Shown: positions 23,201 to 33,800 of the stretch, piece by piece
How positions within the stretch are numbered: position 1 is the stretch's first letter
How the letters are laid out: each line of letters begins with the position of its first letter
Assembly (NCBI RefSeq): GCF_018294505.1
Contig: NC_057807.1
Span: 183,251,420 to 183,315,419 of the forward strand
Direction of reading: 5' to 3'
DNA length: 64,000 nt
Source of the DNA: Triticum aestivum
Lineage: Eukaryota > Streptophyta > Magnoliopsida > Poales > Poaceae
Translations under genes and position numbers: made by a program
Notes under the pieces: model-generated
Told to the model about the DNA's origin: nothing
Databases searched by the model: none
Seen by the model: only the letters and a program-made list of their open reading frames with translations

Positions 23201-24260
23201 ATCCCGTAGGTAAATGTAGAGGCAGCGTGCCGACGGCGATCACATCGACTCTGGAACCATTCCCGACGCGCATCGTCACCTCGTCCTTCGCCAGTCTCCG
23301 TTTATTCCGCAGCTCCTGCTGTGAGTTACAAATATGAGCAACGGCACCGGTATCAAATACCCAGGAGTTACTACGAGTACTGGTAAGGTACACATCAATT
23401 ACATGTATATCAAATATACCTTTGGTGTTGCCGGCCTTCTTATCCGCTAAGTATTTGGGGCAGTTCCGCTTCCAGTGACCCTTCCCCTTGCAATAAAAGC
23501 ACTCAGTCTCAGGCTTGGGTCCATTCTTTGACTTCTTCCCGGCAACTGGCTTACCGGGCGCGGCAACATCCTTGCCGTCCTTCTTGAAGTTCTTCTTGCC
23601 CTTGCCCTTCTTGAACTTAGTGGTCTTATTGACCATCAACACTTGATGTTCTTTCTTGATTTCAGCCTCTGCTGACTTCAGCATAGAAAATACTTCAGGA
23701 ATGGTCTTTTCCATTCCCTGCATATTGTAGTTCATCACAAAGCTCTTGTAGCTTGGTGGGAGCGACTGAAGGATTCTGTCAATGACCGCCTCATCAGGGA
23801 GGTTAATATTCAGCTGGGTCATACGGTTGTGCAACCCAGACATCTTGAGTATGTGCTCACTGACAGAACTATTTTCCTCCATCTTACAACTGTAGAACTT
23901 GTCGGAGACGTCATATCTCTCGACCCGGGCGTGAGCTTGAAAAACTAGTCTCAGCTCCTCGAACATCTCATATGCTCCGTGATGCTCAAAACGCTTTTGG
24001 AGCCCCGGTTCTAAGCTGTAAAGCATGCCGCACTGAACGAGGGAGTAATCATCAGCACGAGTCTGCCAAGCATTCATAATGTCTTGGTTCTCTGGGACGG
24101 GAGCGTCACCTAGCGGTCCTTCTAGGACATATTGTTTCCTGGCAGCTATGAGGATGATCCTCAGGTTCCGGACCCAGTCCGTATAGTTGCTGCCATCATC
24201 TTTCAGCTTGGTTTTCTCTAGGAACGCGTTGAAGTTCATGTTGACATGAGCGTTGGCCAT
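20280..24260 (-). CDS. Element E Gag-Pol polyprotein, intact frame
   Basis: Encodes the complete copia polyprotein for particle formation, processing, reverse transcription and integration. The start chosen is the ATG at 24260 (MANAHV), which aligns with the gag start of A; the frame is open 8 codons further upstream. The product is 1326 residues. Domains in order: gag (about 1-250), CCHC zinc knuckle CFYCKGKGHWKRNC (254-267), aspartic protease with DTG (Asp303), pre-integrase WHCRLGHIG region, integrase D-D-E (Asp502, Asp565, Glu601, with 35 residues between the last two), RT with YVDD (1000-1003), and RNase H with Asp1173 and CDNTGAIAL. No stop or frameshift is present and I see no missing catalytic residue. 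It could supply proteins in trans to the broken relatives A, B and F. Activity today is not shown; the LTRs differ, so it did not insert very recently. Confidence 0.93.
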   Translation of the reverse strand: MANAHVNMNFNAFLEKTKLKDDGSNYTDWVRNLRIILIAARKQYVLEGPLGDAPVPENQDIMNAWQTRADDYSLVQCGMLYSLEPGLQKRFEHHGAYEMFEELRLVFQAHARVERYDVSDKFYSCKMEENSSVSEHILKMSGLHNRMTQLNINLPDEAVIDRILQSLPPSYKSFVMNYNMQGMEKTIPEVFSMLKSAEAEIKKEHQVLMVNKTTKFKKGKGKKNFKKDGKDVAAPGKPVAGKKSKNGPKPETECFYCKGKGHWKRNCPKYLADKKAGNTKGIFDIHVIDVYLTSTRSNSWVFDTGAVAHICNSQQELRNKRRLAKDEVTMRVGNGSRVDVIAVGTLPLHLPTGLVLNLNNCYLVPSLSMNIVSGSRLIRDGYSFKSENNGCSIYMRDMFYGHAPMVNGLFLMNLERNITHVHSVDAKRCKVDNDSPTYLWHCRLGHIGVKRMKKLHADGLLESLDYESFDTCEPCLMGKMTKTPFSGTMERATNLLEIIHTDVCGPMSVEARGGYRYVLTLTDDLSRYGYVYLMKHKSETFEKFKEFQNEVENQRDRKIKFLRSDRGGEYLSHEFGTHLRKCGIVSQLTPPGTPQRNGVSERRNRTLLDMVRSMMSLTDLPLSFWGYALETATFTLNRAPSKSVETTPYELWFGKKPKLSFLKVWGCDAYVKKLQPEKLEPKSEKCVFIGYPKETVGYTFYLRSEGKIFVAKNGCFLEKEFLSKEVSGRKVELDEVLPLERESGAAQENVPVMPTPTEEETNDDDQGTSDQVATELRRSTRTRSAPEWYGNPVLEIMLLDNGEPSNYEEAMAGPDSNKWLEAMKSEIESMYENKVWTLTDLPDDRRAIENKWIFKKKTDADGNVTIYKARLVAKGYRQVQGIDYDETFSPVAKLKSVRIMLAIAAYYDYEIWQMDVKTAFLNGHLKEELYMMQPEGFVDPKNANKVCKLQRSIYGLVQASRSWNIRFDEMIKAFGFMQTYGEACVYKKVSGSSVAFLILYVDDILLMGNNIEFLDSIKAYLNKCFSMKDLGEAAYILGIKIYRDRSRRLIGLSQSTYLDKILKRFKMDQSKKGFLPMLQGVRLSSAQSPTTAKDKEEMSVIPYASAIGSIMYAMLCTRPDVNLAVSLVARYQSNPGKEHWTAVKNILKYLKRTKDMFLVYGGDEELVVKGYVDASFDSDPDDSKSQTGYVYMLNGGAVSWCSCKQSVVAGSTCEAEYMAASEAAHEAIWVKEFITDLGVIPNASGPIKLFCDNTGAIALAKEPRFHKKTRHIKRRFNSIRENVQDGDIEICKVHTDLNVADPLTKPLSRAKHDQHQNSMGVRFITM

Positions 24261-25554
24261 TTGATCTACAAGACATATTTGCAAAGGTTTTAGACTAAGT
24301 TCATGATAATTAAGTTCATCTAATCAAAGTATTAATGAACTCCCACTCAGATTAGACATCCCTCTAGTCATCTAAGTGTTACACGATCCGAGTCGACTAG
24401 GCCGTGTCCGATCATCACGTGAGACGGACTAGTCATCGTCGGTGAACATCTTCATGTTGATCGTATCTTCCATACGACTCGTGTTCGACCTTTCGGTCTC
24501 CGTGTTCCGAGGCCATGTCTGTACATGCTAGGCTCGTCAAGTTAACCCTAAGTGTTTTGCGTGTGTAAAACTGTCTTACACCCGTTGTATGTGAACGTAA
24601 GAATCCATCACACCCGATCATCACGTGGTGCTTAGAAGCGACGAACTTTAGCAACGGTGCACAGTTAGGGGAGAACACTTCTTGAAATTGTTGTAAGGGA
24701 TCATCTTATTTACTACCGTCGTCCTAAGTAAACAAGATGCATAAACATAATAAACATCACATGCAATTATATAGTAGTGACATGATATGGCCAATATCAT
24801 ATAGCTCCATTGATCTCCATCTTCGGGGCTCCATGATCATCTTGTCACCGGCATGACACCATGATCTCCATCATCATGATCTCCATCATCGTGTCTTCAT
24901 GAAGTTGTCACGCCAACGACTACTTCTACTTCTATGGCTAACGCGTTTAGCAATAAAGTAAAGGAAGTTACATGGCGTTCTTCAATGACACGCAGGTCAT
25001 ACAAAAAATAAAGACAACTCCTATGGCTCCTGCCGGTTGTCATACTCATCGACATGCAAGTCGTGAATCCTATTACAAGAACATGATCTCATACATCACA
25101 ATTCATCATCATTCATCACAACTTCTGGCCATATCACATCACATGATCAATCGCTGCAAAAACAAGTTAGACGTCCTCTAATTGTTGTTGCATCTTTTAC
25201 GTGGCTGCAATTGGGTTCTAGCAAGAACGTTTTCTTACCTACGAATAACCACAACGTGATTTTGTCAACTTCTATTTACCCTTCATAAGGACCCTTTTCA
25301 TCGAATCCGCTCCAACTAAAGTGGGAGAGACAGACACCCGCCAGCCACCTTATGCAACTAGTGCATGTTAGTCGGTGGAACCGGTCTCACGTAAGCGTAC
25401 GTGTAAGGTTGGTCCGGGCCGCTTCATCCCACAATACCGCTGAAGCAAGAAAAGACTAGTAGTGGCAAGCAAGTTGACAAGATCCACGCCCACAACAAAA
25501 TTGTGTTCTACTCGTGCAAAGAGAACTACGCATAGACCTAGCTCATGATGCCAC
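24261..25554 (-). other. Leader and primer-binding site of element E
   Basis: Untranslated leader of 1.3 kb. Beside the LTR the minus strand reads GTGGCATCATGAGC (25554-25541), a diverged form of the usual TGGTATCAGAGC initiator-Met primer site. No protein is evident. Confidence 0.8.
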
Positions 25555-27270
25555 TGTTGGGGAACGTTGCAGAAAATTTAAAAATTTTCTACGGTTTCAC
25601 CAAGATCCATCTATGAGTTCATCTAAGCAACGATTCAAGGGAGTGAGTTTGCATCTACATACCACTTGTAGATCACGTGCGGAAGCTTGCAAGGGGATGG
25701 TGATGATGGAGTCATACTCGACGTGATTCAGATCACCGATGTCCAAGTGCTGAACGGACAGCACCTCCGCGTTCAACACACGTACGGGACGGGAGACGTC
25801 TCCTCCTTCTTGATCCAGCAAGGGGGAAGGAGAGGTTGATGATGATCTAGCATCATGACGGCGTGGTGGTGGATGCAGCAGAACTCCGGCAGGGCTTCGC
25901 CAAGCGTCTACGGGAGGAGGACGAGGTGTAGCAGGGGGAGGGAGGCGCCAAGCACAAGGGTACGGCTGCCCTCCCCCTGCCCTCCTTTATATAGGCCCCC
26001 AGGGGGGGCGCCGGCCCTGGGAGATTGGATCTCCCAAGGGGGCGGCGGCCAAGGGGGGAGGAGTGCCCCCCAAGGCATGTGGTGCGCCCCCCACCCTAGG
26101 GTTTCACCCTAGGCGCAGGGGGTGGGCCTAGGGGGGCGCACCAGCCCACTATGGGCTGGCTCCCCTCCCATGTCAGCCCATGGGGCCCTCCGGGATGGGT
26201 GGCCCCACCCGGTGGACCCCCGGGACCCTTCCGGTGGTCCCGGTACATTACCGGGAGACCCCGAAACTTTCCCGATGGCCGAAAAACCACTTCCTATATA
26301 TTATTCTTTACCTCCGGACCATTCCGAAACTCCTCGTGACGTCCTGGATCTCATCCGGGACTCCGAACAACATTCAGTATGCTGCATACTCATGTTCATA
26401 CAACCCTAGCGTCACCGAACCTTAAGTGTGTAGACCCTACGGGTTCGGGAGACAAGCAGACATGACCGAGACGACTCTCGGGCAATAACCAACAGCGGGG
26501 TCTGGATACCCATGTTGGCTCCCACATGCTCCTCGATGATTTCATCGGTTGAACCACGATGTCGAGGATTCGATCAAACCCTGTATACAATTCCCTTTGT
26601 CAATCGGTACGTTACTTGCCCGAGACTCGATCGTCGGTATCCCAATACCTTGTTCAGTCTCGTTACCGGCAAGTCACTTTACTCGTACCGTAATGCATGA
26701 TCCCGTGGCCAACACCTTGGTCACCTTGAGCTCATGATGATGCATTACCGAGTGGGCCCAGAGATACCTCTCCGTCATACGAAGTGACAAATCCCAGTCT
26801 CGATCCGTGTCAACCCAACAGACACTTTCGGAGATACCTGTAGTGCACCTTTATAGTCACCCAGTTACGTTGTGACGTTTGGTACACCCAAAGCACTCTT
26901 ACGGTATCCGGGAGTTACACGATCTCATGGTCTAAGGAAGAGATACTTGACATTGGCAAAGCTCTAGCAAACGAACTACACGATCTTTGTGCTATGCTTA
27001 GGATTGGGTCTTGTCCATCACATCATTCTCCTAATGATGTGATCCCGTTATCAACGACATCCAATGTCCATAGCCAGGAAACCATGACTATCTGTTGATC
27101 ACAACGAGCTAGTCAACTAGAGGCTCACTAGGGACATATTGTGGTCTATGTATTCACACGTGTATTATGATTTCCGGATAATACAGTTATAGCATGAATA
27201 AAAGACAATTATCATGAACAATGAAATATAATAATACTTTTATTATTGCCTCTAGGGCATATTTCCAACA
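25555..27270 (-). repeat. 5' LTR of element E
   Basis: This 1716-bp LTR has TG…CA ends (minus strand TGTTGGAAATATG…CCCCAACA). A TATA box for minus-strand transcription (complement at 25986-25993) sits about 25 bp downstream of a short hairpin at 26018-26036. Confidence 0.93.
25986..25993 (-). promoter_or_regulatory. TATA box of the E 5' LTR
   Basis: The minus strand reads TATATAAA within a GC-rich U3/R region. Its position matches the TATA boxes in A and F. Confidence 0.7.
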
Positions 27271-27875
27271 GCGATACAGTGATTGTTGGTACTGGACATG
27301 CCATATTCCCCTCCCAAGCGGTACACAAGTGACATTGAGGATGCTTTATTGTATCCCGACTCATCACGTACCCTGGTCAGTTATCGAGATATCCGTAAGA
27401 ATGGTTTTCACATTGAAACCCATGAAGACAACAAAGAGGAGTATCTACTCTTTACTAAAGATCACCGATATGGCAAAAAAGGTACATGAGAAAATTCCTT
27501 CTCTGTCGTCTGGTTTGTACAATACGTACATCAAACCCGTGGAACATGTTGCATACAAAGTAATTTTTCAGAATGCTAACGCATTCCAAACCTGGAATGA
27601 TCGCCTAGGCCATCCTGAAATACGGATGATGAGAAAAATTACTAGCAATTCCATTGGTCATAATTTGCTTGAGTAAAAATTTCATCAATCTTCTAATTTT
27701 GTGTGCACATCTTGTGGCACGGGAAAGCTAATTTTGAGGCCCTCGCACCTCAAAATACAAGCTGAACCACTTCAGTTCCTTGAACATATTCAAGGAGACA
27801 TTTGTGGTCCTATTTAGCCATTATCTGGACCTTTCCGGTATTTCATGGTTCTGATTGACGCATCTACACGATGGT
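27271..27875 (+). pseudogene. Element D protease end, pre-integrase and integrase start
   Basis: D coding resumes after E. The remainder of the protease region (about 27276-27480) includes EDALLYPDSSRTLVSYRDIRK. A frame change occurs at an A-run near 27478. The pre-integrase motif WNDRLGHPE follows (about 27593-27620), then the zinc-binding pair CTSC near 27700-27712, then the first catalytic aspartate segment GDICGPI near 27797-27816. Stops lie at about 27674 and 27816. The piece ends in …DASTRW at the ATGGT target of A, and the same frame continues at 59416 with SHVCLL. The order and spacing fit a copia integrase. Confidence 0.85.
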
Positions 27876-29095
27876 TGAAGGAAATATGCCCTAGAGGCAA
27901 TAATAAAGTTATTATTTATTTCCTCATATCATGATAAATGTTTATTATTAATGCTATAATTGTATTAACTGGAAACATGATACATGTGTGAATACATAGA
28001 CAAACATATAGTCACTAGTATGCCTCTACTTGACTAGCTCATTAATCAAAGATGGTTATGTTTCCTAACCATAGACATGTGTTGTTATTTGATTAATGGG
28101 ATCACATCATTAGGAGAATGATGTGATTGACACGACCCATCCCGTTAGCTTAGCACTTGATCGGTTAGTATTCTGCTATTGCTTTCTTCATGACTTATAC
28201 ATGTTCCTGTAACTATGAGAATTATGCAACTCCCGTTTACCGGAGGAGCACTTTGGGTACTACCAAACGTCACAACATAACTGGGTGATTATAAAGGAGT
28301 ACTATAGGTGTCTCCGAAGGTACATGTTGAGTTGGCGTATTTCGAGATTAGGTTTTGTCACTCCGATTGTCGGAGAGGTATCTCTGGGCCCTCTCGGTAA
28401 TACTCATCACTTAAGCCTTGCAAGCATTATAACTAATAAGTTAGTTATGAGATGACGTATTACAGAACGAGTAAAGAGACTTGCCGGTAACGAGATTGAA
28501 CTAAGTATTGGATACCGACGATCAAATCTCGGGCAAGGAACATACCGATGACAAAGGGAGCAACGTATGTTGTTATGCGGTTTGACCGATAAAGATCTTC
28601 GTAGAATATGTAGGAACCAATATGGGCATCCAGGTCCCGCTATTGGTTATTGACCGAGAATGGTTTTAGGTCTTGTCTACATAGTTCTCGAACCCGTAGG
28701 GTCCACACGCTTAACGTTTCGATGACAGTTTTATTATGAGTTTATAAGTTTTGATGTACCGAAGTTTGTTCGGAGTCCCGGATGTGATCACGGACATGAC
28801 GAGGAGTCTCGGAATGGTCGAGACATAAAGATTGATATATTGGAAGCCTATGTTTGGACATCGGAATGGTTCCGGGTGAAATCGGCATTTTACCGGAGAA
28901 CCGGGAGGTTACCGGAACCCCCCGGGGGGTTAATGGGCCTACATGGGCCACGAGGGAGAAGAGGGAAGGAGCCAGGAGGGGCTGCGCGCCCCTCCCCCTC
29001 CTAGTCCGAATAGGACAAGGGAAGGGGGGCGGCACCCCCCTTTCCTTCCCCTCTTCCTCCTCTTTCCCCCCTTCTCCTACTCCTACTTGGAAAGA

Positions 29096-29128
29096 GGGAG
29101 TCCTACTCCCGGTGGGAGTAGGACTCCC
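29096..29128 (+). promoter_or_regulatory. Perfect 15-bp inverted repeat in U3 upstream of TATA
   Basis: GGGAGTCCTACTCCC, a GGT loop, then its exact complement. The TATATA box follows about 48 bp later. Related hairpins are present at the same place in F, B and E. A cruciform or protein-binding role in DNA, or an RNA hairpin near the 3' end of the genomic transcript, are both possible; neither is shown. Confidence 0.8.
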
Positions 29129-29176
29129 CCCTTGGCGCGCCCTCTAGGCCGGCCGCCTCCTCCCCCCTGGCTCCTT

Positions 29177-29182
29177 TATATA
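29177..29182 (+). promoter_or_regulatory. TATA box of the A 5' LTR
   Basis: TATATA within CTCCTTTATATACGGGG, the conserved core-promoter position in this LTR group. Confidence 0.7.
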
Positions 29183-29617
29183 CGGGGGCGGGGGGCACCC
29201 CAAAGACACACAAGTTGATCTACGGATCGTTCCTTAGCCGTGTGCGGTGCCCCTTCCACCATATTCCACCTCGGTCATATCGTCGCGGAGTTTAGGCGAA
29301 GCCCTGCGCCGGTAGAACATCATCATCGTCACCACGCCGTCATGCTGACGGAACTCATCTCCGGAGCCTTTGCTGGATCGGAGGGTCGGAGATCGTCATC
29401 GAGCTGAACATGTGCTGAACTCGGAGGCCCCGTACGTTCGGTGCTTGGATCGGTCGGATCGTGAAGACGTACGACTACACCAACCGTGTTGTGCTAACGC
29501 TTCCGCTTACGGTCTATGAGGGTACGTAGACGAACACTCTCCCCTCTCGTTGCTATATCATCACCATGATCTTGGGTGTGCGTAGGAATTTTTTTGAAAT
29601 TACTACGTTCCCCAACA

Positions 29618-30848
29618 GTGGTATCCGAGCCTAGGTTTTATGCGTTGATGTTATATGCCCGTGTAGAACACAAGTGAGTTGTGGGCAATACAAGTCATAC
29701 TGCTTACCAGCATGTCATACTTTGGTTCGGCGGTATTGTGAGATGAAGCGGCCCGGACTGACATTACGCGTACGCTTACACGAGACTGGTTTCACCGTTG
29801 CGAGCACTCGTGCTTAAAGGTGACTGGCGGGTGTCTGTCTCTCTCACTTTAGCTGAATCGAGTGTGGGTACGCCCGGTCCTTGCGAAGGTTAAAACAACA
29901 CCAACTTGACGAACTATCGTTGTGGTTTTTGATGCGTATGTAAGAACGGTTCTTGCTAAGCCCGTAGCAGCCACGTAAAATTTGCAACAACAAAGTAGAG
30001 GACGTCTAACTTGTTTTTGCAGGGCATGTTGTGATGTGATATGGTCAAAACGTGATGCTATATTTTATTGTATGAGATGATCATGTTTTGTAACCGAAGT
30101 TATCAGCAACTGGCAGGAGCCATATGGTTGTCGCTTTATTGTATGAAATGCAAACGCCCTGTAATTGCTTTACTTCATCACTAAGCGGTAGCGATAGTCG
30201 TAGAAGCAATAGATGGCGTAACGACAATGATGCTACGATGGAGATCAAGGTGTCGCGCCGGTGACGATGGTGATCATGACGGTGCTTCGAAGATGGAGAT
30301 CACAAGCACAAGATGATGATGGCCATATCATATCACTTATATTGATTGCATGTGATGTTTATCCTTTATGCATCTTATCTTGCTTTGATTGACGGTAGCA
30401 TTTTAAGATGATCTCTCACTAATTATCAAGAAGTGTTCTCCCTGAGTATGCACAAGTTCTTCGTGCTGAGACACCACGTGATGATCGGGTGTGATAGGCT
30501 CTACGTTCAAATACAACGGGTGCAAAACAGTTGCACACGCGGAATACTCAGGTTATACTTGACGAGCCTAGCATATACAGATATGGCCTCGGAACACGGA
30601 GACCGAAAGGTCGAGCGTGAATCATATAGTAGATATGATCAACATAGCGATGTTCACCATTGAAACTACTCCATCTCACGTGATGATCGGACATGGTTTG
30701 GTTGATTTGGATAACGTAATCACTTAGATGACTAGAGAGATGTCTGTCTAAGTGGGAGTTCTTAAGTAATATGATTAATTGAACTTAAATTTTATCATGA
30801 ACTTAGTACCTGATAGTATCTTGCTTGTCTATGTTTGTTTGTAGATAG
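29618..30848 (+). other. Leader and primer-binding site of element A
   Basis: The primer site after the LTR reads TGGTATCCGAGCCTAGG (29619-29635), a two-base departure from the usual TGGTATCAGAGCC. The 1.2-kb leader has no recognisable protein and ends in TTTGTTTGTAGATAG before the gag ATG. The segment around 30570-30590 is the exact site type used by C in the related element B. Confidence 0.85.
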
Positions 30849-33800
30849 ATGGCTCGTGCTGTTGTTCCGTTGAATTTTAATGCGTTCCTTGAGAAAGCAA
30901 AGTTGAAAGATGATGGTAGCAATTACACGGACTGGGTCCGTAACCTCAGGATTATCCTCATTGCTGCACAGAAAAGTTACGTCCTGGAAGCACCGCTGGG
31001 TGCCAGGCCTGCTGCTGATGCAACTGACGACGTTAAGAACATCTGGCAGAGCAAAGATGATGACTACTCTATAGTTCAGTGTGCCATGCTTTACGGCTTA
31101 GAACCGGGCCTTCAACGACGTTTTGAATGTCATGGAGCATATGAGATGTTCCAGGAGTTGAAGTTAATATTTCAAGCAAATGCCCGGATTGAGAGATATG
31201 AAGTCTCCAATAAGTTCTATAGCTGCAAGATGGAGGAGAATAGTTCTATCAGTGAACACATACTCAAAATGTCTGGGTATAATAATCACTTGATTCAACT
31301 GGGAGTTAATCTTCCTGATGATAGTGTCATTGACAGAATTCTCCAATCACTGCCACCAAGCTACAAGAGCTTCGTAATGAACTATAATATGCAAGGGATG
31401 AACAAGACTATTCCCGAGCTCTTCGCGATGCTGAAAGCCGTGGAGGTAGAAATCAAGAAGGAGCATCAAGTGTTGATGGTTAACAAAACCACTAGTTTCA
31501 AGAAGAAGGGCAAAGGGAAGAAGAAGGGGAACTTCAAAAAGAACGGCAAGCAAGTTGCTGCTCAAGAGAAGAAACCCAAGTCTGGACCTAAGCCTGAAAC
31601 TGAGTGCTTCTACTGCAAGCAGACTGGACACTGGAAGCGGAACTGCCCCAAGTATTTGGCGGATAAGAAGGATGGCAAAGTGAACAAAGGTATATGTGAT
31701 ATACATGTTATTGATGTGTACCTTACTAATGCTCGCAGTAGCACCTGGGTATTTGATACTGGTTCTGTTGCTAATATTTGCAACTCGAAACAGGGACTAC
31801 GGATTAAGCGAAGATTAGCTAAGGACGAGGTGACGATGCGCATGGGAAGTGGTTCCAAAGTCGATGTGATCGCGGTCGGCGCGCTACCTCTACATCTACC
31901 ATCGGGATTAGTATTAGACCTAAATAATTGTTATTTGGTGCCAGCGTCGAGCATGAACATTATATCTGGATTTTGTTTGATGCGAGACGGTTATTCATTT
32001 AATCAGAGAATAATGGTTGTTCTATTTATATGAGTAATATCTTTTATGGTCATGCACCCTTGAAGAGTGGTCTGTTTTTATTGAATCTCGATAGTAGTGA
32101 TACACATATTCATAGTGTTGAAATCAAAAGATGCAGAGTTGATAATGATAGTGCAACTTATTTGTGACACTACCGTTTCGGTCATATCGGTATAAAATGC
32201 ATGAAGAAACTCCATACTGATGGGCTTTTGGAATCACTTGATTATGAATCACTTGGTACTTGCGAACCGTGCCTTATGGGCAAGATGACCAAAACGCCGT
32301 TCTCCGATACTATGGAGAGAGCAACAGATTTGTTGGAGATCATACATACAGATGTATGTGGTCCAATGAGTGTTGAGGCTCGTGGCGGATATCGTTATTT
32401 TCTCACCTTCACAGATGATTTAAGCAGATATGGGTATATCTACTTAATGAAACACAAGTCTAAAACATTTGAAAAGTTCAAATAATTTCAGAGTGAAGTG
32501 GAAAATCATCGTAACAAGAAAATAAAGTTTCTACGATCTGATCGTGGAGGAGAATATTTGAGTTACGAGTTTTGTCTACACTTGAAAAAATGCGGGATAG
32601 TCTCGCAACTCACGCCACCTGGAACACCACAACGAAATGGTGTGTCCGAACGTCGTAATCGTACATTACTTGACATGGTGCGATCTATGATGTCTCTTAC
32701 TGATTTACCGCTATCGTTTTGGGGTTATGCTTTAGAGACGGCCGCATTCACGTTAAATAGGGCACCATCAAAATCCGTTGAGACGACACCATATGAACTG
32801 TGGTTTGGCAAGAAACCAAAGTTGTCGTTTCTTAAAGTTTGGGGCTGCGATGCTTATGTGAAGAAACTTCAACCAGATAAGCTCGAACCCAAATCGGAGA
32901 AATGTGTCTTCATAGGATACCCAAAGGAGACTATTGGGTACACCTTCTATCACAGATCTGAGGGCAAGATTTTCGTTGCTAAATTCGGATCCTTTCTAGA
33001 GAAGGAGTTTCTCTCGAAAGAAGTGAGTGGGAGGAAAGTAGAACTTGACGAGATAATTGTATCTACTCCCTTATTGGAAAATAGTTCATCACAAGAACCG
33101 GTTCCTGTGACAACTACACCAATCAGTGAGGAAGCTAATGATATTGATCATGAAACTTCAGATCAAGTTTCTACATAACCTCGTAGGTCAACCAGAGTAA
33201 GATCTGCACCAGAGTGGTACGGTAATCCTATTCTGGAAGTCATGTTACTTGACCATGATGAACCTACGAACTATGAGGAAGCGATGATGAGCCCAGATTC
33301 CGCAAAATGGCTAGAGGCCATGAAATCTGAAATGGGATCCATGTATGAAAACAAAGTATGGACTTTGGTTGACTTGCCCGATGATCGGCAAGCCATTGAG
33401 AATAAATGGATCTTTAAGAAGAAGACTGACGCTGATGGTAATGTAACTGTCTATAAAGCTCGACTTGTTGCGAAAGGTTTTCGACAAGTTCAAGGGGTTG
33501 ACTACAATGAGACTTTCTCACCCGTAGCGATGCTTAAGTCTGTCCGAATCATGTTAGCTATTGCTGCATTTCATGATTATGAAATTTGGCAAATGGATGT
33601 CAAAACTGCATTCTTGAATGGATTTCTAGAAGAAGAGTTGTATATGATGCAGCCAGAAGGTTTTGTTGATCCAAAAGGTGCTAACAAAGTATGCAAGCTC
33701 CAGCGATCCATTTATGGACTGGTGCAAGCATCTCGGAGTTGGAATAAATGTTTTGATAGTGTGATCAAAGCATATGGTTTTATACAGACTTTTGGAGAAG

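Larger units (their letters stand above)
18526..27270 (-). mobile_element. Element E: complete copia (BARE/Angela-like), minus strand
   Basis: This is an 8745-bp full-length element inserted in D's protease. GCGAT flanks it at 18521-18525 and 27271-27275. Two LTRs of about 1.72 kb surround a leader, an open gag-pol and a polypurine tract on the minus strand (plus-strand complement GTCTCCCACTTGCACT at 20248-20263). The LTR starts TGTTGGAAATATGCCC, unlike the TGAAGG start of A, B and F, so it is a different subgroup. It is the only element here with an uninterrupted polyprotein. Confidence 0.95.
27876..29617 (+). repeat. 5' LTR of element A
   Basis: LTR of 1742 bp from TGAAGGAAATATGCCC to CCCCAACA. 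It carries a U3 hairpin (29096-29128) and a TATATA core (29177-29182). R and U5 continue to the CA end, with the primer-binding site one base further on. Confidence 0.95.
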
